Positions 36,801 through 48,800 of a DNA stretch of 64,000 nt are shown here, piece by piece. The DNA is from Trichobilharzia regenti (Eukaryota > Platyhelminthes > Trematoda > Strigeidida > Schistosomatidae): NCBI GenBank assembly GCA_944472135.2, contig OX235264.1, forward strand, positions 121,983,809 through 122,047,808, written 5' to 3'. Below the pieces are notes generated by a model. That model made no database searches and was not told the DNA's origin. It saw nothing but the letters and a program-made list of their open reading frames with translations. Every line of letters starts with the position of its first letter. Position 1 is the stretch's first letter. Made by a program: the position numbers and the translations under genes.

Positions 36801-39800
36801 GCGTAAACTAACAAATGCGAAACGAGCCCCCTGTATCCGTACTCAGCTGAGATTTCGTCAGAGATCAACCCGTTGAGGCTGATGGTACTTCCCAAATAAG
36901 TGAAGCGGTCAACGTGTTCTATCACTTCACTTCCTATTTTAAACTAGGCGTCGATTTAGTCCAGTCCTGTAACATAATCTTGCATTTGGCGGGAGCGAAT
37001 CGCATGCCAAACATTCGTAGATTGCGGCTCAAGGTGTTTAGAAGACTCTGCATTTCGTCAGCGTCTTCGCCTAGAAGGACTATATCGTCTGCATATTCCA
37101 AGTCAACGAGATTATTACCCGGTAGCAAGTCAATCCCTGAGTCGCTGAAGTCACTTAGGGTTAAGTCCATTAACACATCTATGATGAAGTTGAATAGAAA
37201 AGGAGATAATCGGCATCCTTGACGGACACCACTGGTCGTCATCAGTTCAGATGACAGCTCGCCGTAAGCCCTCACCTGGCTGTATGAGTACGAGTAGAGT
37301 GCCTTAATCAGTGCAATATATTTTCTTGGAATTCCAATGACCAATCGTGGACGCTGCTGAAGAGGACGGTAGACAACAGAACAAAGTGGAGATGTGTAGT
37401 CGAAGCCATTTGGTCCACTCGGAACCCTAGAGAATAACAATAATAATAACAATAAATATACACACACACCCACACTACCAAAACAATACAAACCTTATTG
37501 TTTAAATTATTATTATTTCCACACTGATCATATTCACTTCGTTGATTCTCTTCAATTCTCCCATCAATAATAACACCAGTTTGACATATACAACCAGCAT
37601 AGATGGTGACACGTTGCCCAATCGATGGTATCGGGGTTAAAATAATCGGTGGTGTACCCAATTTAAAAGAGACAATCGGTAGACGACACGCTAAGCGTAA
37701 TTTCACTGTCCAAACAACTGAAAAATTGATACAATCTTTTGATTTCAATGGTTGATTCCATATGAATGCATCATACAAAGATGGCAGAGGTGATGAGGGC
37801 GAAGACGTCGAGGAACAGGAGGACGACGATAACGATAGAGGAGAAAGATTTGAAGATGTCGATGGGGAATTTAGATTTGTAGATGATAATAATAATAATG
37901 AAGATGATTTCGACAGATGTTTATTCATCATTAACATTGGATAAGTGAGTAGAATCATTCCACGACGTAGTTTTACTGATGAATGCCACATTTGTGAAGT
38001 ATTGGTATTACTATCATCCGGCTGTTCATTGTAGGGGATATTTTCTTCATTCCCCGTGTTATCATTATCATTACCAAATAATAAATATTGGGATCGTTTA
38101 TTTTGTTGATTCATAATACCATTAGTATTGTTATTATTATTATTATAAGATGAGGAAATATTTTGTAATATATGAATACGTTGACTATAACTTAGATTGT
38201 TCCATGACTTTGGTAAGAAATGTACCTCCATTGAAGCTAATTGACCAGCATAGACAATTTCATGAACTTGACGATTATGCATTAAACTGACTATTTGAAC
38301 TGGATAAAAATCACCAAACTGTAGGAGGGGGAGTGGGAACACAGCAAAATAAATAAACATTATGAAACAAGAATTAATTCGCATTAATATATGTGTAAAA
38401 CTTGTGCACTGTGGTAGTGAGTAATTCCATATTATTCACTATTGGTTTGTAGGGATTGGTTGATTGGTTACAGGATTTCATCATGAGCTGACAATGGCTA
38501 GAGAACCAGTGGAAAACCTAGGAATACTGGACAACTATTTCGTCCTAGTTTGGGACTCTTCAGCAGTACACACCCACCGGGATTCGAACACAGGACCTTC
38601 TGGTCACAAGTTGGCGATCTATCTCGTAAACCATTAAGCCACTGGGACACGATCGAATAGTTGTGCATGAATTCCAACTTCTGCCAATTCACGACGTAGC
38701 GCGACCACTGGCCAATATCTTCAGTGAGCATTTGTCCTGACGCCCGACTGGTTGCACCCTACTGGTTACGACTTCTCACTAGTAACCACAAGTAATTACC
38801 TACCTGAATATGGCCAGTCGCCACTGAGCGTCTCATTGATATTTAAGTATTGGTTTATTGATATAAGTATAAAACTTGGGCACTGTGGTAGAGTATAACT
38901 CCATTATGGATAAGATTTTATTTTGATAAATCACACGGTGGTTTGTACAGTCATATTAACTGATGATGACGTTTCGAGCACAAACTGTTGCCACTCATAA
39001 TCATATCATGTTACTCACACAACTTTGTTCTTTCATTTATATACATGTGTAGAATCAATTAAATATTGGATTAAAATTCAATGTGAGATAATGTCCATTC
39101 AGAAATAATAATAGTACGAGTGTTGTTGATCAATTGCAGTTAGATGGGAAAAAGGACGAGTGTTTTTTTTCACAGTCACAATAAGCTACTTGTTAGAATG
39201 TTGTGTTTGAATTGAAATAGAATTTTAAGATTATTATCCTCCTCTAGTGTCACTGACTGGTGGTAATAATATCTTCCATATTTCTCGTATTTGCATTGAG
39301 TTATTTCTGTTGCATGTGTTGGGTGTAGACTTAGTAAATAAGGATTCTGTGATCAACCTCTCTTTCCACCTACCTAAATTATTACGGCAGGTCAAATCAG
39401 AAGAGGATAATAAATAATCTTAAAATTCTATTTCAATTCAAACATAACGTTCCAACAAGTAACATAACATATAACATAACATAACATAATATAAGCTTTA
39501 TTCCAAATCAGTATTGTGATACAGAATGGAATTCTCAGCATTTTACTACAATATTGCATCCAGTTTTTTACATTAACAATAAATAAAGTTCTACATAGTT
39601 TAAAGTTATCTCAACAACGTATTAGTATGTCGGTAGCAAAGCCAAAATTAAAGTGTTTGAAGGTGGCTTATTATGACTGTAAAACACACTCGTCCTTTTT
39701 CCCATCTAACTGCAATTGATCAACAACACTCGTACTAATATTATTATTTCTGAATGTACATTATCTCACATTGAATTTGAATCCAATATTTAGTCGATAC

Positions 39801-42800
39801 CACACATGTATATAAATGAAAGAACAAAGTTGTGTGAGTAACATGATATGATTATGAGTGGCAACAGTTTGTGCTCGAAACGTCATCATCAGTTAATATG
39901 ACTGTACAACACCACCGTGTGATTTATCAAAATAAAATCTTATCCATAATGAAGTATTGGTTTGTTGGGATTTGGTTGATTGTCTAGAGGTCACGCTACG
40001 TCGTGAATTGGCAGAAGTTGGAATTCATGCACAACTATTCGATCGTGTCCCAGTGGCTTAATGGTTTACGAGATAGCTCGCCAACTTGTAACCAGAAGGT
40101 CCTGTGTTTGAATTCCGGTGGGTGTGTACTACTGAAGAGTCCCAAACTAGGACGAAACAGCTGCCTAGCACTCCCAGGTTCTCCAGTGGTTCTCTAACTA
40201 ATGTCAGCTCATGATGAAATCCTGTAACCAATTCCGTATTAGTTTGTTTATTACATATATCACATAGTCAGTGAAACAGTATTATTTACTGGATGACACA
40301 GTTTCGAGCAAAATTTATTAATGTTCATAATCATCTCAATTATAATCACACGACTTCGAAACTTGAGTTTTATAGTTTCCTTTGTTCTCTCCTATTTGTC
40401 GTCGTATGGGTAGTCGAATTTTCCAGATGTCCAGCTGGACAGGTGTTGAATCATTCCTATTTCAGGTATTTACAGTTGAAAAAGTGGCATTCAAACCCAC
40501 AAATTCAATTAGAAACAAGCTTCGTCGGTTAAGGGATCAATCCTGTGGAGCCCTTAAAACAAAACAATTTAGTTTATCCAATACCCTGCCTGCAATGGTT
40601 GTCAGGTCAAATACTTAGGTCAAACTAGTAGAACAGGGGCAGTTAGTGAGAATATCCGAGCATAAAAACCTAGCGGGGAAATCTAGATTAGTTAACCCGA
40701 ATAAGATAAGAAATCTAGGCAATGGTTCAGCTATAGCACTCACCACGTGCAACTACACACAACCATACAATAGGATGGATGGGATAAGATGACAGTTTTA
40801 AAATCTAATGTAAGATGGTGAATGGAGGGAGAGATTGATAACGGGAGCTTTGTTTATCGAATCAACTGCAAATACATATAATAGCAATGATTCAACACCT
40901 ATCCACCCAGATATCTGGAAAATTCTACTACTACCCCAACGACGACAATTAAGAGAAGACAAAGAAAACTTTAAACTCAAGTTTCCAAGTCGTGTGATTA
41001 TAATTGGTGATATGATTATGAACAGTAATAAGTTGTGTTCGAAACGTCATCCAGTAAATAATACTGCTGTTTCACACTGTGTGATACATCTAGTAAACAA
41101 AGTATTATGGTAAAGTAGCATTATAATTATTAAGAAGATTGACATATTGTGCAATTGGAGGTTAGAAATGTAGAAATAACAAAAATAGACACGATGTTTG
41201 GATAAACAAATCTACGTGCATATACCAGTTTATTTTCTCTTGCGGAGCTGACTGAGTACATCGGCCGTACCATGAGACGACTTGAAAAACGCGCTCGTGA
41301 ACACTATCCAGTCCGGCTAGCAGCAAAGGAGAACGAAAACGTGTATATAGTTCAGTGACAGAACATCTAGTCAATGCAGGATATTCAACACCATTCGAAA
41401 AACCCTTGAAAATAATATACAAAATACGATCAAACCTATCAAAGGGAGTGGAATAAGGACAGCTGGGCATAGCTGAGGCAGTAGTTTTTCAAAAGCTCAA
41501 ACCAACACTATGTATTCAAAAGAAATACATCCAACCCTTGCCCCGGCCATGGCCATCTTAAAAACAGGTAATTGTTTTTAGTAATGACCATCCCATCGCC
41601 TTATATATCCAAACTTCCCACTTATTCATCTTATTTTTTAACTAATTTTAATCCCTCCTATTCATATCCAAACTTCCTATCTATTTCTGTCATCTTATTA
41701 TTTTTACATATTTAATCTCTGATTGTATAAACAAGTATTCGTCACATCAGCTATGATCCCAGGAGCATTTTTATCCAAACATTTTGCCTCTTTTTGTTAT
41801 TTCTACATTTCTAACCACCTAATTGCACAATCAATGTCAATCTTCTCAGTATTTATAAAACTATTTTAGTATACAATTGGTGGATGGTGGCTAGCAGTGG
41901 AATCCAGGATGCGCATTTCGTCCTATTTGGGACTCGTCATCTGGATGTACCTGCATTTCTCAGTGAGTGATGATGTTCCCACCGAGGCTCGAACCCAGTA
42001 CCCATAGTTTCGAACGCCAAAGCGTTATTCACTAGACCACTTGGGCCACGAGAGCCACCTCTTGTGCAACGGGTCATATTAATTATTCAATTGAATTTTT
42101 GAATTTCCCGTCGACTGATTGGACCGAAGTGCTCGGTCTCAGGTCTCTGCACAAGAAGCCGATATGTCAACCTGAGACCGAGCACTTCGGTCCAATCAAA
42201 AATTCAATTCAAAAATAAAACTGTTTTGTCTGAGATTTATCAGTCCCCCTGTTTATTATGGTATTTAAATTCCTAATTGTAATTTTATTATACAATTGGT
42301 TACCTTGATAAATTTCGATGAAGAAAGGAAAGCGAAATTCGCAGTATAAAATGATATCGTCATTCTATTTCACAGGTTCTCGTCAACTGCACACCACTAC
42401 CTGAAATTACAATGGCTTTATAGATGATAATAGCATACTTTAATGTTTGAGTGGTAGTAGAGATGACATAAAATTGACGAATCCAAAATGAAAGCAGCAT
42501 TCCAATTTTTATTTTAAGTTTTCATCATCAATTTATACACTTTTAAAGTTGAAAAGAGGTGGGAGGGGTAAGATAGAAAACAGAAAAATTGATTAACAGA
42601 ACAGTGTTATCTTGTAGCTTGTTCACATAGCAACTCAAGAAACAAAAGCGGTTGCAGTTTATGAGATTAAGATTTGCTCAGTGAGTGAGTAGAGATCACT
42701 GAATTAGATGACTAATTAATGTAATCAAAAGCAAAATTCAGTTACCAAGAGAGTAAGTGAGAGATTAATCACACAAATACACACACACACTCTCTCTCTT

Positions 42801-45800
42801 TGTGCATGCATAACTCTAGTTGGTTTGAATGGTTTGATTGCGATCGATTCGGCAAATCGTAGTAAATTTGCTGTCCTTCTATTATCCACTCAAAACTGGA
42901 TAAATACCCTACTGATGTCACTGCGTTTATGAATTTAAGTGCACTTGCGGGAGCAATTACATTGGAAGGACAGAGAGGAGGGCTTCTATCCGGTTTTCTG
43001 AACATATTCCCAAAAACCTGTGCCTAAAAGCAAGCAAATATTCTCAGAGTGCAATTACCAGACATATTGCTGATACTGGTCATCTCGTAGAGATTCCTAA
43101 GTCCTTCAAAATATTAAATAAACAAAAGACATGACAAATTTACTACAATTCGCCAAATCGATAGCAATCAAACCATTCAAACCAACTAGAGTTATGCATA
43201 CACAAAGAGAGAGAGAGTGTGTGTGTGTATTTGTGTGATTAATCTCTCACTTACTCTCTTGGTAACTGAATTTTGCTTTTGATTACATTAATTAGTCATC
43301 TAATTCAGTGATCTCTACTCACTCACTGAGCAAATCTTAATCTCATAAACTGCAACCGCTTTTGTTTCTTGAGTTGCTATGTGAACAAGCTACAAGATAA
43401 CACTGTTCTGTTAATCAATTTTTCTGTTTTCTGTCTTACCCCTCCCACCTCTTTTCAACTTTAAAAGGGTATAAAATGATGATGAAAACTTAAAATAAAA
43501 ATTGGAATGCTGCTTCCATTTTGGATTCGTCAATTTAATGTCATCTCTACTACCATTCAAACATTAAAGTATGCTATTATCATCTATAAAGCCATTGTAA
43601 TTTCAGGTAGTGATGTGCAGTTGATGAGATCCGATATATATCCATATAATATGTGTGTTTTGTTTGACAGTCTGTATATTTGCTATGTATATATGGATCG
43701 ACATTCCATTATAATTAGCCAATCATGTTAAGACTATCTATTGATTTGTTCATTTTGAATATTCGCTCACACACTTGTTCGGACATTCATATATATTTTT
43801 GCTCTCACACTCTTGTGTGACATATTGATTCTCCTGGTGTTTTGGAAAATAGAAGTATCATCGCAAACCTAGTGGTCTTCTGATTTCCTTCTTTCTTGCG
43901 TCAGGACTATTAAATTCTTGACCAGTACATAACAGGAACCTGTGAAATAGAATAACGATATCATTTTATACTGCAAATTTCGCCTTCCTTTCTTTATTGT
44001 AATTTAATTAATTTGACCCTTGACCAGAACTTATTCTGGAACTTTCCAATCTGTTTCTTATAAATACACGAATGTACAACCTAGTTGATGACTTCGTCGA
44101 AAAGAAAATTTTCTTCGCCTCAACTGTTTTCTTAATAATTCTTGTGACCCAATAATATTTAGTCAATTTACAAGAGGCAGTATCATCATTATCGTAGAGC
44201 CCCCCAGGGACAACTGCTGGAGGTTGATCACACACACACACGGCCTGTTTGAATTAGTTTTCAGGGTTGTATCCGTATTAGGAATTTAACGCCGGGCACG
44301 GACCACCGTAGGATAAATCGAGATGTACAATTTTCGGGGTGAATTTATTCTAACTCTTTCCTCTTATCCACAGTAAACAGAAACCATAGTTAGGTTGACT
44401 GTCCTCTTTCGAGGGAAACACGCCTCACTACTGTCACATCTTTAACTAAACCAGTAGTGCGAATCCACCCCAGCCAACCACAGGCCCTCAACATAATGTT
44501 AATGACTTCTACCATGGTGGTTATTCCTATCCAAATGCCTTTTGGGGCACAGTAGTGTAACAAGAGAAGACAAGGGTCAGACCAACAGATCGTTTATTTA
44601 GGAAATCAACACATATTTATAGACTTTCACGTACATCATTACAGATTATTGTAAGCAAACAAACACAGTCTTCTGATTGGTGGTTTTTCACTGAAAGTTA
44701 ATCTCTCATCTTTTTGTGGCCGTTTCTTGAAGTTCAGATTATCTATCTGCAAATTATATCCGCCTACGCAAACATTATCTGCTGTGATTGGTTGTTGACT
44801 CAGTCTTTGTTCTTATTTCTCTCATGACCAATATTGGGGACGTAGACATTGAGGTAAATTACTATCTACTAATTTTGGCTAGCAGCCAGCTCTCACCACA
44901 CTAGTACCTGCGGAATATTAGTTCCATAGAGTGGGGCTTCTGTTGGGTCGTTGCAATATGCATACCTGACGACCCCAAGTAGGTGCTATCCGTTGGGTAT
45001 CCCCCCCTCGCATTGAAATATTTATGAAAACGCAGAAACAAGCAATTTAACGATTTCCACTTCCAGAAGGCAAAAGGATTGACCGAAGAAATATTTGCTT
45101 CTTCAGAGTGGATTCCGATGGCTTCAGGTCTACAAGGTGTGCCAAAACAGAGCTACGAATGGATCTTATTTGTCCCTTGCTTTTAACTATACACGATGAT
45201 GTTCGGAAGTACGATGATAAACCTACCTAATTGTGTGTATACTCAATGTAGCTGGCTCCGTAGTTGCAGTCAAACATAGATACACATATAAAGTAAGCAA
45301 AATTCGATAGTTTGTCCTTATATCTCGAATGTAATAAAGGGAGTGGTAGTGAAAAGACAACGTACATATTTACTTCAATGAACGGTACTTTACTACAATT
45401 CTTCAGTACAGAGTCGAACGACAATGGGATAAATGGCTGCTATCTTTACTGTGGTAGTCAGGCTTATGGTATCGCTTATTTATCCCAAAAAAAAGCTATA
45501 CTGGCAAGAAGTAATGTTCCTGCAAGTCCTACTGTGGTGAGAGCTGGCTGCTAGTCGAAATTGATAGACAGTAATTTACATCAGTCTGTACGTCATGAGA
45601 GAAATAAGAACAAAGACTGAGTCAACAACCAATCACAGCAGACTTTGTTTGCGTAGGCGGATATAATTTGCAGATAGATAATCTGAACTTCAAGAAACGG
45701 CCCCAAAAAGATGAGAGATTAACTTTCAGTGAAAAACCACCAATCAGAAGACTGTGTTTGTTTTGTTTACAATAATCTATAATAATGTACATGAAAGTCT

Positions 45801-48800
45801 ATAAATATGTGTTGATTTCCTAAATAAACGATCTGTTGGTCTGACCCTTGTCTTCTCTTGTTACATTATTATACAAGAAGAATCTTTCGGATAGCGGTTA
45901 GACTAAGAGCAGTTACTGAAATAGCATATAAGTCGTTCACATCCTGTTGAGGGCCCGTGGGCAAAGTTGTACAGCTAGAAAATAAAGATGTAACTACAGT
46001 AGGGTGTTTTGGTTTCAAACAATCAACAACAAGCCGCCTATGCTGCCTCTTTGATCTGGCAACATGGGGATTAGAGGAGTTCGACCCCCAAAAGTTGTAC
46101 ATCACGACTTAATTTGCAGCAGTAGAATACGAGCACACAACTTTAAACAGATCGTGTGTGACCGGCCTCTGACAGTTGTCTCCTCTGCAGTCGTCAAACA
46201 ACACTAATGCTGCTTCTGTGTCAGGTATTCCAAGAAGTAGTCAATTTACACGGTATGGGGAGTTGGAAAGTGAAAACCGCTAGTTCACTTCCATTAGCCC
46301 TTCAATGGAGATTATTCATGCATACAAAGGAACTCCAAGTGATCTGTTAGCTACATGAGACTTGATATTATATGGCTGGAGGCAATCGGGAGGAAGCCAC
46401 CAAGCCTCGTGCTTGTTGGCACTCATCAGTCCAGGGCAAGGCGTACCTGCAACCTTGAAGGAACTTATGTCACTTCTGAAATTCGAACCCGTATCAATCA
46501 GTGCTGCAGTCAGAGACGTTATCACTCTGTCTGTTTGTTTTCGACATAGAACTTTGCACCGATGTGCAGTAGTTCAAGTCGCCACAGCCCATTCATCACA
46601 CAAAGCAAGAGAAGAAAGTAAAAAGGAATGCATATTAGAGACAGTGAACAGGGGTATGAGACAAAGCAATAGTAACAGCGAAGAAAATTAAAGTTTCATT
46701 GGACATTACAAGTCACAAGGGGTGAATGAATCTGCGCCTGCCGTTGACAACGATCACTTTGAGCCATAACACACACTAGTTGTCTCCAGCCTTCAAGTGG
46801 TGTTTACCGTCATGAGGATCCCAACCAGCCAATCAGGAAGTCTACACCTCCCTACGTGACTAGCTTAAACTAACTATTGTGGATTTCACTGACTGATGAA
46901 GCCATGTTTTCATCTGACCATTATTAGTTCTTTTCCAGTCTGACCCTATATCAGCTAACATCGGCCATGGTCGAGGAAGGCAGGCGATGGCCAGGCATAC
47001 GTAACACATGTCCTAACCATCTGAGTTGATGTAGCTTCACAGCCTCGGCGGTTGATTTCCTCTCTTTACCTATCACTTGACGGCTAACCTCAATATTGCT
47101 CACTCTATTATACAATTTCACACGGGAAATAGAACGCAGGCACCTATGATCAAAGACAGCTAGACAGGCTTTTCATTTCTTCCACTCTCAGTGACCAGGT
47201 CTCACAGCCATAAAGGAGGACGGAGCGGACTGCTGCTGAACAGTACACACGTCCTTTCGTCGACAACCGGCCGGAGATGGCGTAAACTGGCCCTCTGTAT
47301 CCTTGCAGAGATTTCGTCAGAGATCAACCCGTTGGCACTGGCTGTTGCAACTTCCTAAATAAGTGAAGCCGTCAACATGCTCCAGTAACCACTTCACTTC
47401 CTATTTCCAAACGAGGAGTCAGTATAGTCAAGTCTTGTACCATCATCTTACATTTGACTGGAGGAGCGAATCGCATGCCAAACATTCGTCGATTGCAGCT
47501 CAAGGTGACATGTCCACGTTAACACTGAGCTATTCGGGATGGCAATTGATCTCCTGTAAGACTGACAGAACTAAGTTTGCATCAAACGGATCACTAGACA
47601 CATTACCCTAGTTACTGACTAGTGTTCAATCAAAGTAGCTAGCTAGCTACATAAACATCACGGTAATGATAACAACAAAAAAAACAGATAAGCATCTCAG
47701 AGAAGCACACGATCAACTTACATGATCAGGACCAAGCCATAGGATTTGATTATTCAACAATTGACCAAGTTGTACACGTCCAACTAGAACTGGATTACAA
47801 ACACCTGGAATTTGTGTATACACTTGATTGATCCAAAATAGTGTACCATTAAAATCTCGATAGGTTTTAATAATTTTTATTTCTTCATTAATTTTATTTA
47901 ACATTAACTGAATTTGATTTTCATTTGATGACAGGTAAAAAATATCGCTTGAATTTAAAGATTGCGCTTGTTTAACAACAACATGTCCAATAGTGTTGTT
48001 CAAGGATTGATTTGATGATGTAAGCTGTTTGTCTTGTTGTTTTAATGTTAATTCCCTATCGATGGATTGATTTAAACAACTTAAACGACTTAAAAATTTA
48101 ATTAAATGATCAATGCCTTGACCAGTAACAGATGAAACAGGAAAAAATGGTGGCATACAATGACTTCCGTTTGAATCTCTGTTAAAAAAAGGGAAGATTA
48201 TTTGAAAATCAACTGTTATAAAAAGTGAATGTCATAATGGTTATTATGAAACAATATTGTGTCACTGTAACAAAATAATTAAGACCAATTTTGATAAATG
48301 GCCTCCTCCTCCTCCGGAGCCGTGAATGACTTTGGTATATGGACGACAAACCGACAAACTGGTCGAAGAAGCAGGACTCCAGGTGGTCGCAGACAAGACG
48401 GAGGTTATGAAAATAACCAACCAACCAACCAAGAACAACAACAGCAGCAGCAGCAACATCCAGCGCCAATCACCATCAACGGGAGGGATTTGCAAGAGGT
48501 TACTTCATTCACTCACTGATCTAGGGAGCATTGTCTCAACTACATGAGGAACGGACGAGGATGTCAAATCGAGGATCGGGAAGGCAGGTGAGAAACACGC
48601 ATTCGTCAACCTGAAACAACCAATCTGGAAATCTCCGTTACTCAGCATCAACAACAAAATTCAGTAGGATTTTCAACACAAACGTCAAGTCAATCAGTTC
48701 TTCTATACGGAACGGATCAGAAACTTGGCGGGCGAGTCATAAAGAATATTTCCCAACAGCTTGCTGCAGACATTTATCAACCAACAACTGTCTTCGCTCT

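Larger units (their letters stand above)
42291..44003. mobile_element. PLE derivative: GIY-YIG domain between 0.55-kb inverted arms
   Basis: Left arm about 42325-42880, right arm about 43132-43628 plus 43935-43995; the right arm is split by a partial solo LTR. The insertion is flanked by similar 14-bp sequences (TTGTAATTTTATTA and TTGTAATTTAATTA), a likely target duplication in PLE family A. Confidence 0.8.
41216..44150 (+). mobile_element. PLE family A endonuclease and 3' end, with two nested insertions
   Basis: The plus strand reads [21 protein letters not shown] and [11 protein letters not shown] near 41255-41440, then the 3' noncoding region of family A to 41880 and again at 42230-42290 and 44005-44150. 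An SM-alpha-like SINE (41883-42070) and a second PLE derivative (42291-44003) interrupt it. The TGCGGAGC-TGA site breaks the frame near 41245. Confidence 0.75.

Noticed and set aside
36404..36925. 173-aa frame as a conserved host protein
   Set aside because: Its motifs ([20 protein letters not shown]) are those of a LINE polyprotein and recur in decayed form at several places in the window.
37762..37944. Acidic 60-aa open frame on the plus strand
   Set aside because: Antisense shadow of the Ser-rich insertion in exon 4 of the GTPBP2-like gene.
37308..38384. Using the whole 358-aa open frame as one exon
   Set aside because: It runs through the CTACAG acceptor on one side and the GTTTGT donor on the other; only 38318-37494 matches the GTPase family.
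42781..43230. CRISPR-like or regulatory array from CA/CT repeats
   Set aside because: These are simple repeats within inverted arms, not direct repeats with spacers.
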